The notes beneath the pieces are model-generated. The model did no database searches, was not told the DNA's origin, and was given only the letters and a program-made list of their open reading frames with translations. A DNA stretch of 39,157 bases from Sulfidibacterium sp964473395. GTDB lineage: Bacteria; Bacteroidota; Bacteroidia; Bacteroidales; F082. A program made the position numbers and the translations under genes. The first letter of the stretch is position 1. Every line of letters starts with the position of its first letter. Positions 30,425 to 37,921 of the stretch are shown in pieces. The DNA is taken from positions 1-39,157 of the forward strand of contig CAYYOW010000011.1 of NCBI GenBank assembly GCA_964473395.1, in the 5' to 3' direction.

Positions 30425-31855
30425 ATGACACTTGAACAGGCAATAAAAGGTATTCGCAGCCATTTTGGTTATCCGCCCACGGGCGACCAGCAAAAAGCCA
30501 TGCAACATCTCGCTGCTTTTGGTATCAGTACCAAAAGCAATCCCATGTACCTATTGAAAGGCTATGCAGGAACGGGCAAAACAAGCCTCATCAGTGCTTT
30601 TGTTAACTTGTTGCATGAAACAGGCAGGAAGTTTGTCCTGATGGCTCCCACGGGCAGAGCTGCAAAAGTGCTGGCACAATATACAGGCTTTGCATCCTTC
30701 ACAATTCATCGGCGTATTTATCGCTCTGATACCGATAAAGATGGCCGGAGGAAACTCACCCTGTCTCAAAATAAAATGAGCGACACGGTATTTATTGTTG
30801 ATGAAGCTTCGATGATCAGCGATTATTCTCTTGACAAAAATATGATGGAATCGGCAGGCAGCTTGCTGGATGATTTGATGCAGTATGTCTTTGCCCAAAG
30901 TGGCAACAAGCTGTTGCTCGTGGGAGATACAGCACAGCTACCTCCCGTAGGGCTAAACATAAGTCCGGCGCTGGATGTGGACTACTTGCGCGGCGCTTTT
31001 AACCTGACGGCTTTTTCCTTTGAAATGCGCGAAGTTATGCGTCAGGCTCTGGATTCAGGCATCTTGAAATCGGCAACTTTCCTACGCCATAAAATTGAAG
31101 AGGATGTGGCTACCCCTCCCTTCTTTATGCACCATAATTTTGAACATGATGTTCGCATTATTGAGGATGGTTATATGCTGGAGGACCTAATGCAAACGGC
31201 TTTCTCAGGAAGTGATGATACCGGAAGTATCGTTGTAACCCGGAGTAACAAAAGTGCTAACCTTTACAACCAACAGATACGCAGCCGGATACAACTTCGG
31301 GAATCGGTTTTGGAGGCAGGCGACAAAATCATGGTGGTTAAAAACAATTATTTCTGGCTTTCGGCCTACTCAAAAGCTGGTTTTATAGCCAATGGCGACC
31401 TGGCACAGATAGTACGTATAAATAATATGGAGGAACTTTATGGTTTCAAATTTGCGGAGGCTGAAATCAGGTTACCCGATTATCCTGAGGAAAAAGAACT
31501 TACCGTGAAATTGTTGCTGGATACGCTGGATGCCCCCGGACCTGATATTTCGGGAGAGGAGCAACGCAGGCTTTTCGATGAAGTGGAACGGGATTATATG
31601 GCCATCCCACAACGCCGAAAACGGTTGGCAGCTGTAAAAAGAGATCCTTATTTCAACGCTCTTCGTGTAAAATATGCTTATGCCATTACCTGCCATAAAA
31701 CGCAAGGCGGACAATGGCCTGTTGTTTTTATTGATCAGGGGTATGTCAATGAAGAGCAGGTAGATAGAGAGTATATGCGTTGGCTATATACCGCATTTAC
31801 CAGAGCAACACAAACAGTTTATCTCATGAATTTCAAATCTGAATTTTTCGATTAA
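30425..31855 (+). CDS. RecD/Dda-like superfamily 1B DNA helicase
   Basis: The product is 476 aa. The helicase motifs appear in order: a Q-type motif (TGDQQKA, 19-25), Walker A GYAGTGKTS (46-54), DEASM (motif II), GDTAQLPPVG (motif III), and at the C-terminus YAITCHKTQGGQWPVVFID (motif V, UvrD_C_2) and YTAFTRATQ (motif VI). This is the arrangement of 5'-to-3' SF1B helicases such as RecD, RecD2 and phage Dda, but without the N-terminal extension of RecD2. Its likely job is DNA repair or replication restart. No RecB or RecC is nearby. The last four bases overlap the end of the convergent patatin gene. Confidence 0.9.
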   Translation: MTLEQAIKGIRSHFGYPPTGDQQKAMQHLAAFGISTKSNPMYLLKGYAGTGKTSLISAFVNLLHETGRKFVLMAPTGRAAKVLAQYTGFASFTIHRRIYRSDTDKDGRRKLTLSQNKMSDTVFIVDEASMISDYSLDKNMMESAGSLLDDLMQYVFAQSGNKLLLVGDTAQLPPVGLNISPALDVDYLRGAFNLTAFSFEMREVMRQALDSGILKSATFLRHKIEEDVATPPFFMHHNFEHDVRIIEDGYMLEDLMQTAFSGSDDTGSIVVTRSNKSANLYNQQIRSRIQLRESVLEAGDKIMVVKNNYFWLSAYSKAGFIANGDLAQIVRINNMEELYGFKFAEAEIRLPDYPEEKELTVKLLLDTLDAPGPDISGEEQRRLFDEVERDYMAIPQRRKRLAAVKRDPYFNALRVKYAYAITCHKTQGGQWPVVFIDQGYVNEEQVDREYMRWLYTAFTRATQTVYLMNFKSEFFD

Positions 31856-32718
31856 TTCAGCGCTTTTTCTAACCATGGGAGCAAACGTCTGGCAGCCTTT
31901 TCACCGGCATCGATGATGTTTTTGGCTTCCTTAAAATCGGCCCATGAGATGTCGCCAAGACGGCAGGAGACGACTTTGTCAGCATTACTGACCTTTAGTT
32001 TTGTGAGATGATAATTCCGGATGTTCTCAGCCCGCTGCATAATATCAAGGCCGCTGCTTAAATCAACTTTGTCTTTGATAGACTGGCTCACATTAACGCC
32101 GACAATCAGCTCGTTTTCAACTTTTCTGAAATACTGGGTGGGAACGAGGTTGGACACCCCTCCGTCCACCAGCAGGTGCTTTCCCCATTTCACCGGTGGA
32201 AGGTATCCGGGGATGGAAGAGCTGGCACGAACAGCGAGACGCAGACTCCCATTTTTCAGCAGTACTTCTTCACCGCTGAGCAAGTCACTGGCTATGGCAT
32301 AAAAGCGTATGGGGAGTTTTTCGATGAGATGATCCGGATAGTTATGGTAAGCTTTTTCAACAAGTTCGCCTTCGTAGATACTGGGGTTTGCCAGTGTTTT
32401 AAAAAGTGATAAACCTACCTTTATGCGTCCCATAACCGAAATGGCTTTGCTTTTCAAGTCGTTACCACTTTTGTCAAGAGAAGCAAAGTCGTCGAAATTA
32501 AATCCTTCAAAAACAGGTTGTTCTATAAAGTGATAGGCAAGCTCTTCTACGGCATCAGCATTTTGATAGAGCGCATAACCACCACCCACCATAGCCCCCA
32601 TACTGCATCCGGAAATACGCGCAATAGGAATTTTCTCTTTTTCGATAATACGCAAAAATCCAATGTGAGCTAACCCGCGAGCCCCTCCTCCGCCTAATGC
32701 TATGGCCAGTTTTTTCAT
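31852..32718 (-). CDS. patatin-like phospholipase
   Basis: The product is 288 aa. The patatin fold is shown by the oxyanion loop GGGGARGLAH (9-18), the nucleophile elbow GCSMG with S39, and the catalytic aspartate D185 in DGGVSN. It therefore uses a Ser-Asp dyad to hydrolyse acyl esters of lipids. RssA of E. coli and related NTE-type esterases have the same layout. There is no signal peptide, so it is cytoplasmic or peripheral. A -7 match (TATTTTTG on the minus strand, 32740-32733) ends 14 bases from the ATG, suggesting a leader of about eight bases. Confidence 0.9.
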   Translation of the reverse strand: MKKLAIALGGGGARGLAHIGFLRIIEKEKIPIARISGCSMGAMVGGGYALYQNADAVEELAYHFIEQPVFEGFNFDDFASLDKSGNDLKSKAISVMGRIKVGLSLFKTLANPSIYEGELVEKAYHNYPDHLIEKLPIRFYAIASDLLSGEEVLLKNGSLRLAVRASSSIPGYLPPVKWGKHLLVDGGVSNLVPTQYFRKVENELIVGVNVSQSIKDKVDLSSGLDIMQRAENIRNYHLTKLKVSNADKVVSCRLGDISWADFKEAKNIIDAGEKAARRLLPWLEKALN

Positions 32719-32732
32719 AATTCTAATTTTTC

Positions 32733-32740
32733 CAAAAATA
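32733..32740 (-). promoter_or_regulatory. -7 element of the patatin gene
   Basis: On the minus strand this reads TATTTTTG, an exact TAnnTTTG, 15 bases from the start codon. The nearest TTTG-like -33 lies slightly far (24-base spacing). Confidence 0.45.
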
Positions 32741-32834
32741 CAATAAATGCGAAATGCTTATCATCAAAGATAATTGCAATTTTCATTATTCAATTAATTT
32801 TCTACTTTTACCACCATCATATACAATTTTAATT

Positions 32835-34046
32835 ATGTCAGAAAATTATTTAAAAAAGTATCCTGATGCAGAAGGATATTTCGGTGCTTATGGCGGAGCT
32901 TTCTTGCCGCCCCACCTTGAACAGGAAATGAAAAGAATTACAGATGCGTATTATGCTATCAGCAAATCACATAGATTTATTTCGGAGCTGAGAAGCATCC
33001 GGAAACACTATCAGGGACGACCTACGCCTGTTTATTTTTGTAACCGCTTGTCAGAGAAATACGGTGGTCGTATTTATTTGAAAAGAGAAGATTTGAATCA
33101 CTCGGGAGCGCATAAGCTTAATCATTGTATGGGTGAGGCGCTGCTGGCGCGATATATGGGTAAAAAAAAGCTTATTGCTGAAACGGGGGCCGGCCAGCAT
33201 GGGGTGGCACTGGCAACGGCAGCAGCCTATTTCGGCATGGAGTGTGAAATTCACATGGGCGAAGTGGATATGGTCAAGGAGCATCCCAATGTGGTACGCA
33301 TGGAAATACTCGGAGCAAAGGTGGTTCCGGTTTCCCACGGTTTGAAGACGTTGAAAGAGGCTGTTGACTCCGCTTTTGATGCTTATATCGTTGATAGTGA
33401 AAATTCACTTTATTGTATTGGCTCAGTGGTAGGTCCGCATCCTTTTCCTATGATGGTACGTGACTTTCAGCATGTTGTGGGTGTGGAAGCGCGAGAACAG
33501 TTTTACGATATGACCGGCGAGCTCCCCGATAACGTAGTGGCTTGCGTGGGTGGCGGAAGCAATGCCATGGGGCTGTTTTCAGGTTTTATTGAAGATGACG
33601 AATGTACCTTGTATGGTGTGGAACCGGCCGGCCGTTCTTTTAAAACGGGTGAGCATGCAGCCACTATGACGTATGGTAAACCGGGTATGATTCACGGCTT
33701 TAAATGTTATGTTTTGCAAGATGAAGAGGGAAATCCTTCGCCTGTTTACTCTGTAGCCAGCGGACTGGATTATCCGGGAGTGGGACCGGAACACAGCATG
33801 CTGAAAGATATGAATCGGGTGCAATATGTTAGCATCAACGACAAGGAAGCGATTGACTCATTTTATGAGCTGAGTCGTCTTGAAGGAATTATTCCTGCTT
33901 TGGAAAGTGCCCATGCAGTGGCTTATGCCATTAAACTGGCACAACAAAATAAACGGGAATCCATTCTTATTAATTTGAGTGGCCGCGGTGATAAGGACAT
34001 CGATTTTGTGGTAGATACTTATGGCCTGCCCGAAGAAGAGAAATAG
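32835..34046 (+). CDS. trpB: tryptophan synthase beta chain, stand-alone copy
   Basis: The product is 403 aa, PLP-dependent, starting at the ATG at 32835. The upstream in-frame ATG at 32754 would add 27 non-homologous residues. K94 in HSGAHKLNH is the PLP lysine, E116 in AETGAGQHG the catalytic glutamate, and CVGGGSNAMG the phosphate-binding loop. Where most TrpB have HKINN this one has HKLNH, and it is clearly divergent from the usual operon TrpB. No trpA or other trp gene is beside it. It may use free indole and serine, or be part of a dispersed pathway. A weak -7 match, TACTTTTA, is at 32803-32810. Confidence 0.9.
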   Translation: MSENYLKKYPDAEGYFGAYGGAFLPPHLEQEMKRITDAYYAISKSHRFISELRSIRKHYQGRPTPVYFCNRLSEKYGGRIYLKREDLNHSGAHKLNHCMGEALLARYMGKKKLIAETGAGQHGVALATAAAYFGMECEIHMGEVDMVKEHPNVVRMEILGAKVVPVSHGLKTLKEAVDSAFDAYIVDSENSLYCIGSVVGPHPFPMMVRDFQHVVGVEAREQFYDMTGELPDNVVACVGGGSNAMGLFSGFIEDDECTLYGVEPAGRSFKTGEHAATMTYGKPGMIHGFKCYVLQDEEGNPSPVYSVASGLDYPGVGPEHSMLKDMNRVQYVSINDKEAIDSFYELSRLEGIIPALESAHAVAYAIKLAQQNKRESILINLSGRGDKDIDFVVDTYGLPEEEK

Positions 34047-34101
34047 GCAAACGAAAATTATTTTAAGGAAAGTATCCTTTTGTAATGAAAGGTCTGGTTT
34101 T

Positions 34102-34779
34102 TTATTTATCCAACAATCCCGGCCTTCTCTTCCTAGTTCGTTCCACCGCCTGGTCGTATTTCCACTCTTCTATCAGGCGTTCGTTACCGGAGAGCAGGAT
34201 GTCAGGAACTTTCCAGCCTCTGAAATCACGCGGACGGGTATAAACCGGCGGTGAAACCAGATCGTTTTGGAAGGAATCAGTGAGTGCGGAGACTTCATTG
34301 CCGAGTACGCCAGGCAACAAACGCACCAAACTGTCTGTGATGACTGCCGCCGCCAGCTCGCCCCCCGACAAAACATAATTACCAATGGAAACCTCTTTGG
34401 TGATAAAGTGTTCGCGAATGCGCTCGTCAATGCCTTTGTAATGTCCACAGAGAATGATCAAATTCTCGTAAGTGGACAAGTGGTTTGCCATCGGCTGATC
34501 CAGTAACTCACCATCCGGACTTGTATAGATGATTTCATCGTAATCACGTTCGCTTTTCAGCTTTTCGATAACTTTGGCAACTGGCTCAATCATCATCACC
34601 ATGCCTGCACCACCCGAAAAGGCGTAATCATCAACCTTGTGGTGCTTGTCACTGGTGTAATCGCGCAGCTGATGCAAATAGATTTCCACCAGCTTTTTGT
34701 CCTGTGCACGCCTGATAATGGAATGGCTGAAAGGGCCTTCAAACATTTCAGGGAAAATGGTAATAATGTCGATATGCAT
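34102..34779 (-). CDS. trmD: tRNA (guanine-37-N1)-methyltransferase
   Basis: The product is 225 aa, a SPOUT-class enzyme with the deep trefoil knot. It methylates G37 of tRNAs next to the anticodon, using S-adenosylmethionine, and prevents frameshifting. Visible signatures are MHIDIITIFPEMF at the start, GGAGMVMMIEP, LCGHYKGIDERI and GNYVLSGGELAA in the knot, and RPRDFRGWKVPDILLSG at the C-terminal side. I used the ATG at 34779 because homologues begin there. A -7 match (34791-34784) places the predicted transcript start almost on this ATG, so the mRNA may be leaderless. Confidence 0.95.
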   Translation of the reverse strand: MHIDIITIFPEMFEGPFSHSIIRRAQDKKLVEIYLHQLRDYTSDKHHKVDDYAFSGGAGMVMMIEPVAKVIEKLKSERDYDEIIYTSPDGELLDQPMANHLSTYENLIILCGHYKGIDERIREHFITKEVSIGNYVLSGGELAAAVITDSLVRLLPGVLGNEVSALTDSFQNDLVSPPVYTRPRDFRGWKVPDILLSGNERLIEEWKYDQAVERTRKRRPGLLDK

Positions 34780-34783
34780 GTTG

Positions 34784-34791
34784 CAAAAATA
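34784..34791 (-). promoter_or_regulatory. -7 element at the trmD start
   Basis: Minus strand TATTTTTG (exact TAnnTTTG) ends four bases before the ATG at 34779, so a start about seven bases downstream would be at or next to the start codon. No good -33 element is seen. Confidence 0.4.
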
Positions 34792-34864
34792 CAAAAATGG
34801 AAGATGTGATGAGGAAAGGGGCTTTGTTTTGCCTCTTCAGTAGTTGATGATGTTTTAAAACTGG

Positions 34865-35770
34865 CTAATGATGATTGTGAATTAAATCTTTATCGTCCTG
34901 GTTGCCAAATTCGGGCTGGATGGTAACATGGTCGATGCCCATGTTATGAGCAATTTCCTGAATCTGTACGAGTTGTGTTTCAAAAGTAGAGATGGACTGG
35001 TCTTTTTTTAAATCGATGTGCGCTTCCATGTTAACTTTGTTATCCGTCAGTTGCCATAAATGTAGATGATGCAGGTTTTTGATGCCTTTAATAGCTTCAA
35101 TTTGTCCGGCCAATTGTTCACAGTCGATGTCGCCAGGAGAAAAAAGCATGATGATATTAATGGACTCTATAAAGAGATGCCAGCTGGAATAGATGAGATA
35201 AAGAGCAATCACCAGCGTTACCAGCCCATCAATCCAATACAAGCCGAAGTATTTCATAAGCAAGCCTCCCACAAGTACTGCTACGGACGTGAGCATATCA
35301 GTAAAGAGATGCAGATAAGCCGATTTGATGTTGATACTCTCTTTAGCCCCAGACTTGATGAGTAAAACACTGGAGCCATTGACTACGATGGATGCAGTGG
35401 CAAGCCAGATAACAATCATGGAATTAATGGTGTGAGGATGGATTATCCGGTTTACGGCCTCGAATCCCAGGAAAGCGGCAATAATAAGAAGTGTAACCGA
35501 GTTCACAAAAGCGGCAAGAATCTCTCCCCGCTGATATCCGAAAGTGTGTTTTGTGGTATGCTTCCTCGCTGATAACTTATAAGTTATATAGGTGATAAGC
35601 AGCGAAAGCACATCGCTGAAATTATGTAATGCATCTGAAATGAGCGCCATACTGCCCGACAGAATACCACCGATGACTTGCGCTATGGTAATTCCCAAGT
35701 TTAGTGCAACTGAGATAAACAGATTTCTGCCTTTCAGCTTTCCGTGATCGTGATGATGATGTTCTCCCAT
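34865..35770 (-). CDS. cation diffusion facilitator (CzcD/ZitB type)
   Basis: The product is 301 aa with six membrane segments and a cytoplasmic C-terminal domain. The N-terminus is His-rich (MGEHHHHDHGK). Helix 2 has HNFSD within LISDALHNFSDVLS, and helix 5 has HLFTDMLTSV; these are the HxxxD-type zinc-binding pairs of zinc-exporting CDFs. The C-terminal region (IKGIKNLHHLHLWQL, HVTIQPEFG) is the metal-sensing cytoplasmic domain. It likely exchanges cytoplasmic Zn(II) (perhaps Cd or Co) for protons. It is away from the copper island and lacks the shared operator. A -7 match, TAATTTTG on the minus strand (35794-35787), precedes it by 16 bases. Confidence 0.92.
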   Translation of the reverse strand: MGEHHHHDHGKLKGRNLFISVALNLGITIAQVIGGILSGSMALISDALHNFSDVLSLLITYITYKLSARKHTTKHTFGYQRGEILAAFVNSVTLLIIAAFLGFEAVNRIIHPHTINSMIVIWLATASIVVNGSSVLLIKSGAKESINIKSAYLHLFTDMLTSVAVLVGGLLMKYFGLYWIDGLVTLVIALYLIYSSWHLFIESINIIMLFSPGDIDCEQLAGQIEAIKGIKNLHHLHLWQLTDNKVNMEAHIDLKKDQSISTFETQLVQIQEIAHNMGIDHVTIQPEFGNQDDKDLIHNHH

Positions 35771-35786
35771 TCGGTAAGTTTTTCTG

Positions 35787-35794
35787 CAAAATTA
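35787..35794 (-). promoter_or_regulatory. -7 element of the CDF gene
   Basis: Minus strand TAATTTTG, an exact TAnnTTTG, implying a leader of about ten bases. No -33 match is seen. Confidence 0.45.
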
Positions 35795-35878
35795 GTAAAA
35801 AAGCCACCCTGTCGTACCATTTGCCGGTTTGGCCCTGCAGCGTACTAAATTTAATTTCACATATTTTTTTATTTATGG

Positions 35879-36330
35879 CTAATTTTTAAAATATTTTTTA
35901 GGGAGTCCGATCCACCTTTGGGTTCCCAATTTAAACGAACGGTACTCATCTCCATATAAGCTTTCAAGGTAAGGCTCTGCCAGCAGAATAGTGTACAAAT
36001 AAATCACAATGACGAACACTCCTGTAAGTGCAAATGCAAATCCCGACCGCCCGGCAAGCGATATTCCTAAAAGCATTAAAAACCACCCGACAAACTGTGG
36101 GTTCCTGCTCCATCTGTAGATGCCCGTTGTAAAAGCTCAGGTTGGTTTTTTAAAATCTCATGATATCGTTCTTTTGCCGATTGAATTTGTAATGACAAAA
36201 TCCGCTCTTCCAACTCGATGAAATACTTTTCGGTAAGGAGTCGTCCTATTAAGTTAAATTCAGCTAATTCAATCTTGGCTTGCTCACTTATTGTTGCAAA
36301 TTGTTTTAATAAGTCTGTGATGAAATACAC
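35879..36330 (-). pseudogene. remnant: Crp/Fnr fragment joined to an isoprenylcysteine methyltransferase-like fragment
   Basis: Reading leftward from 36330, the first frame encodes the start of a Crp/Fnr regulator (YFITDLLKQFATISEQAK). It then jumps to the region after the cyclic-nucleotide domain (LIGRLLTEKYFIELEERIL, RYHEILKNQPELLQR), so most of the sensor domain is missing and the helix-turn-helix is never reached. Near 36115-36135 the sequence changes to the C-terminal part of an ICMT/PEMT-like membrane methyltransferase in another frame (GIYRWSRNPQFVGWFLMLLG ... EPYLESLYGDEYRSF), which ends at 35879. The Crp frame stops at 36076. Two deletion or recombination points are therefore needed. 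Neither piece can be functional as known; a new small membrane protein from the second frame is conceivable. Confidence 0.75.
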
Positions 36331-36566
36331 CGCTGTTTTTTTTCTATATTTATGTTGCGTGGTTTAGCCCGCTATTCTTAGGACAATTTATCTTTAAAAG
36401 TCAAAACTAAACATTTTTCTTCATACTATTGCAACAGTAACAGACGACAGGAAGCTATCTAAACCTATTTTTAATAAGAAGTTTTTTCAAAGCTTTATTG
36501 CAATCTTCAAATAGTTTTCTGTCCTTTGCACTGCCAAAAAAAGTATGTACCCAAAATCTCACAACA
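36331..36566. other. intergenic region before mgtE
   Basis: No gene is seen. A plausible mgtE promoter is TTG (36498-36500), a 20-base spacer and GTCCTTTG (36521-36528, matching the TTTG part of the -7 only). It would place the transcript start after an upstream in-frame alternative start at 36498. Confidence 0.4.
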
Positions 36567-37913
36567 ATGATGAATACAGAGGTTTTCCCGGACATCGAAC
36601 AATTGCTCGATAAAAAAGATTGGGATAGATTAAAAAAAATATGGATTGAGACCAAGCCGGAGGATATTGCCGAGACCTTAAAAGGTATGCACCAAAAGTA
36701 TGTGGCGATTGCTTTCCGGCTGATACCCAAAGAAAAAGCAGCTGAGGTTTTTTCGGAACTGGATCCTTCACAACAGGAGTTTATCCTGACCCATATTGTT
36801 GATAAACAGATTAAAGAACTTCTCGAAGAGTTGTCGCCCGATGACCGGACTTCTGTTTTTGAAGAACTTCCCGAGCAACTTACCCAGAGATTTCTAAACC
36901 TGATGCCTGCTGAAGATCGCAAAGAGGCGTTGGGATTGCTGGGCTATCCCGAAAATAGCGTGGGCAGGATTATGACTCCCGATTATGTGGTTGTAAAACC
37001 TGACTGGACTATTGAAAGAGCTATTCAGCACATAAAAAAAATAGGGGAAGACGCTGAGACCATTAACATGATCTATGTGGAGGATGACCAGTTGAAACTA
37101 ATTGACGATATTCCCATTCGTAGATTCCTTCTCGCTGAGCCAAAACAATTGGTGGCCGACCTTATGGATAATGATTTCATTTGTATCCATTCCCTCGAAG
37201 ACCAGGAGGAGGCCTATAAAATGATTAAGAAATATGATATGAACGTGTTGCCTGTCGTGGGGGAGGAGGGCGTTCTTATCGGAATTATTACTGTTGATGA
37301 CATTTTGGACGTTATTGAAGAAGAGACCACCGAGGACTTTCAGAAAGCATCAGCTATTGTCCCCGTTGAAGAAAAATATTATACAGCTTCCGCTCTTACT
37401 TTGTATAAAAAGAGAATTGGCTGGCTGTTTATTCTCCTGATCACCGACTTCTTTTCATCCACAATTATAGCTCATTTTCAGGATTCGCTGAAGGCTGTAA
37501 TTGCTCTGGCATTTTTTATTCCCATTTTAATCGACAGTGGCGGAAATATTGCGGCGCAATCTTCAACGCTGATTATCAGGGCGCTGGCTACCGGTTCCCT
37601 CTCGGGGAAAAAGTGGTTCTCTGTGATGAAAAAAGAGTTACTGGTGGGGATGTTTATCGGGCTTACGCTGGGCATAACACTATATATTAGAGGCTTTTTC
37701 TGGCGTGGCGGTCCCACGGTTGGGATGGTCGTGGCAATTTCGATGGTTGCCATAACACTTTGGGCTAACCTGCTGGGAAGTTTGTTACCCATTGTTCTTA
37801 CGAAATTCAAAATGGACCCGGCAGTGATTAGCAGCCCTTTGCTCACCACAGTAATAGATTCAACAGGTCTTCTTATCTATTTCACGCTGGCTGATTATAT
37901 TTTTCATCTGTAA
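36567..37913 (+). CDS. mgtE: MgtE-type magnesium channel/transporter
   Basis: The product is 448 aa from the ATG at 36567 (another ATG follows directly). Domain order is standard: N-terminal superhelical domain (about 1-130; KPEDIAETL, ELSPDDRTSVFEELPEQ), two CBS domains (about 135-260; GRIMTPDYVVV, MNVLPVVGEEGVLIGIITVDDILDVI), a plug helix and five membrane segments (LAFFIPILIDSGGNIAAQSSTLIIRALATG, DSTGLLIYFTLADYI). The MgtE pore motif with its conserved aspartate in DSTGLLIYF is present. CBS and N domains sense cytoplasmic Mg(II) and close the channel. It stops eight bases before the end of the convergent aldehyde dehydrogenase gene. Confidence 0.95.
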   Translation: MMNTEVFPDIEQLLDKKDWDRLKKIWIETKPEDIAETLKGMHQKYVAIAFRLIPKEKAAEVFSELDPSQQEFILTHIVDKQIKELLEELSPDDRTSVFEELPEQLTQRFLNLMPAEDRKEALGLLGYPENSVGRIMTPDYVVVKPDWTIERAIQHIKKIGEDAETINMIYVEDDQLKLIDDIPIRRFLLAEPKQLVADLMDNDFICIHSLEDQEEAYKMIKKYDMNVLPVVGEEGVLIGIITVDDILDVIEEETTEDFQKASAIVPVEEKYYTASALTLYKKRIGWLFILLITDFFSSTIIAHFQDSLKAVIALAFFIPILIDSGGNIAAQSSTLIIRALATGSLSGKKWFSVMKKELLVGMFIGLTLGITLYIRGFFWRGGPTVGMVVAISMVAITLWANLLGSLLPIVLTKFKMDPAVISSPLLTTVIDSTGLLIYFTLADYIFHL

Positions 37914-37921
37914 CACGAGCG

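Noticed and set aside
37478..37849. A 123-codon open frame antisense to mgtE
   Set aside because: It is opposite conserved MgtE membrane segments and has no recognisable features.
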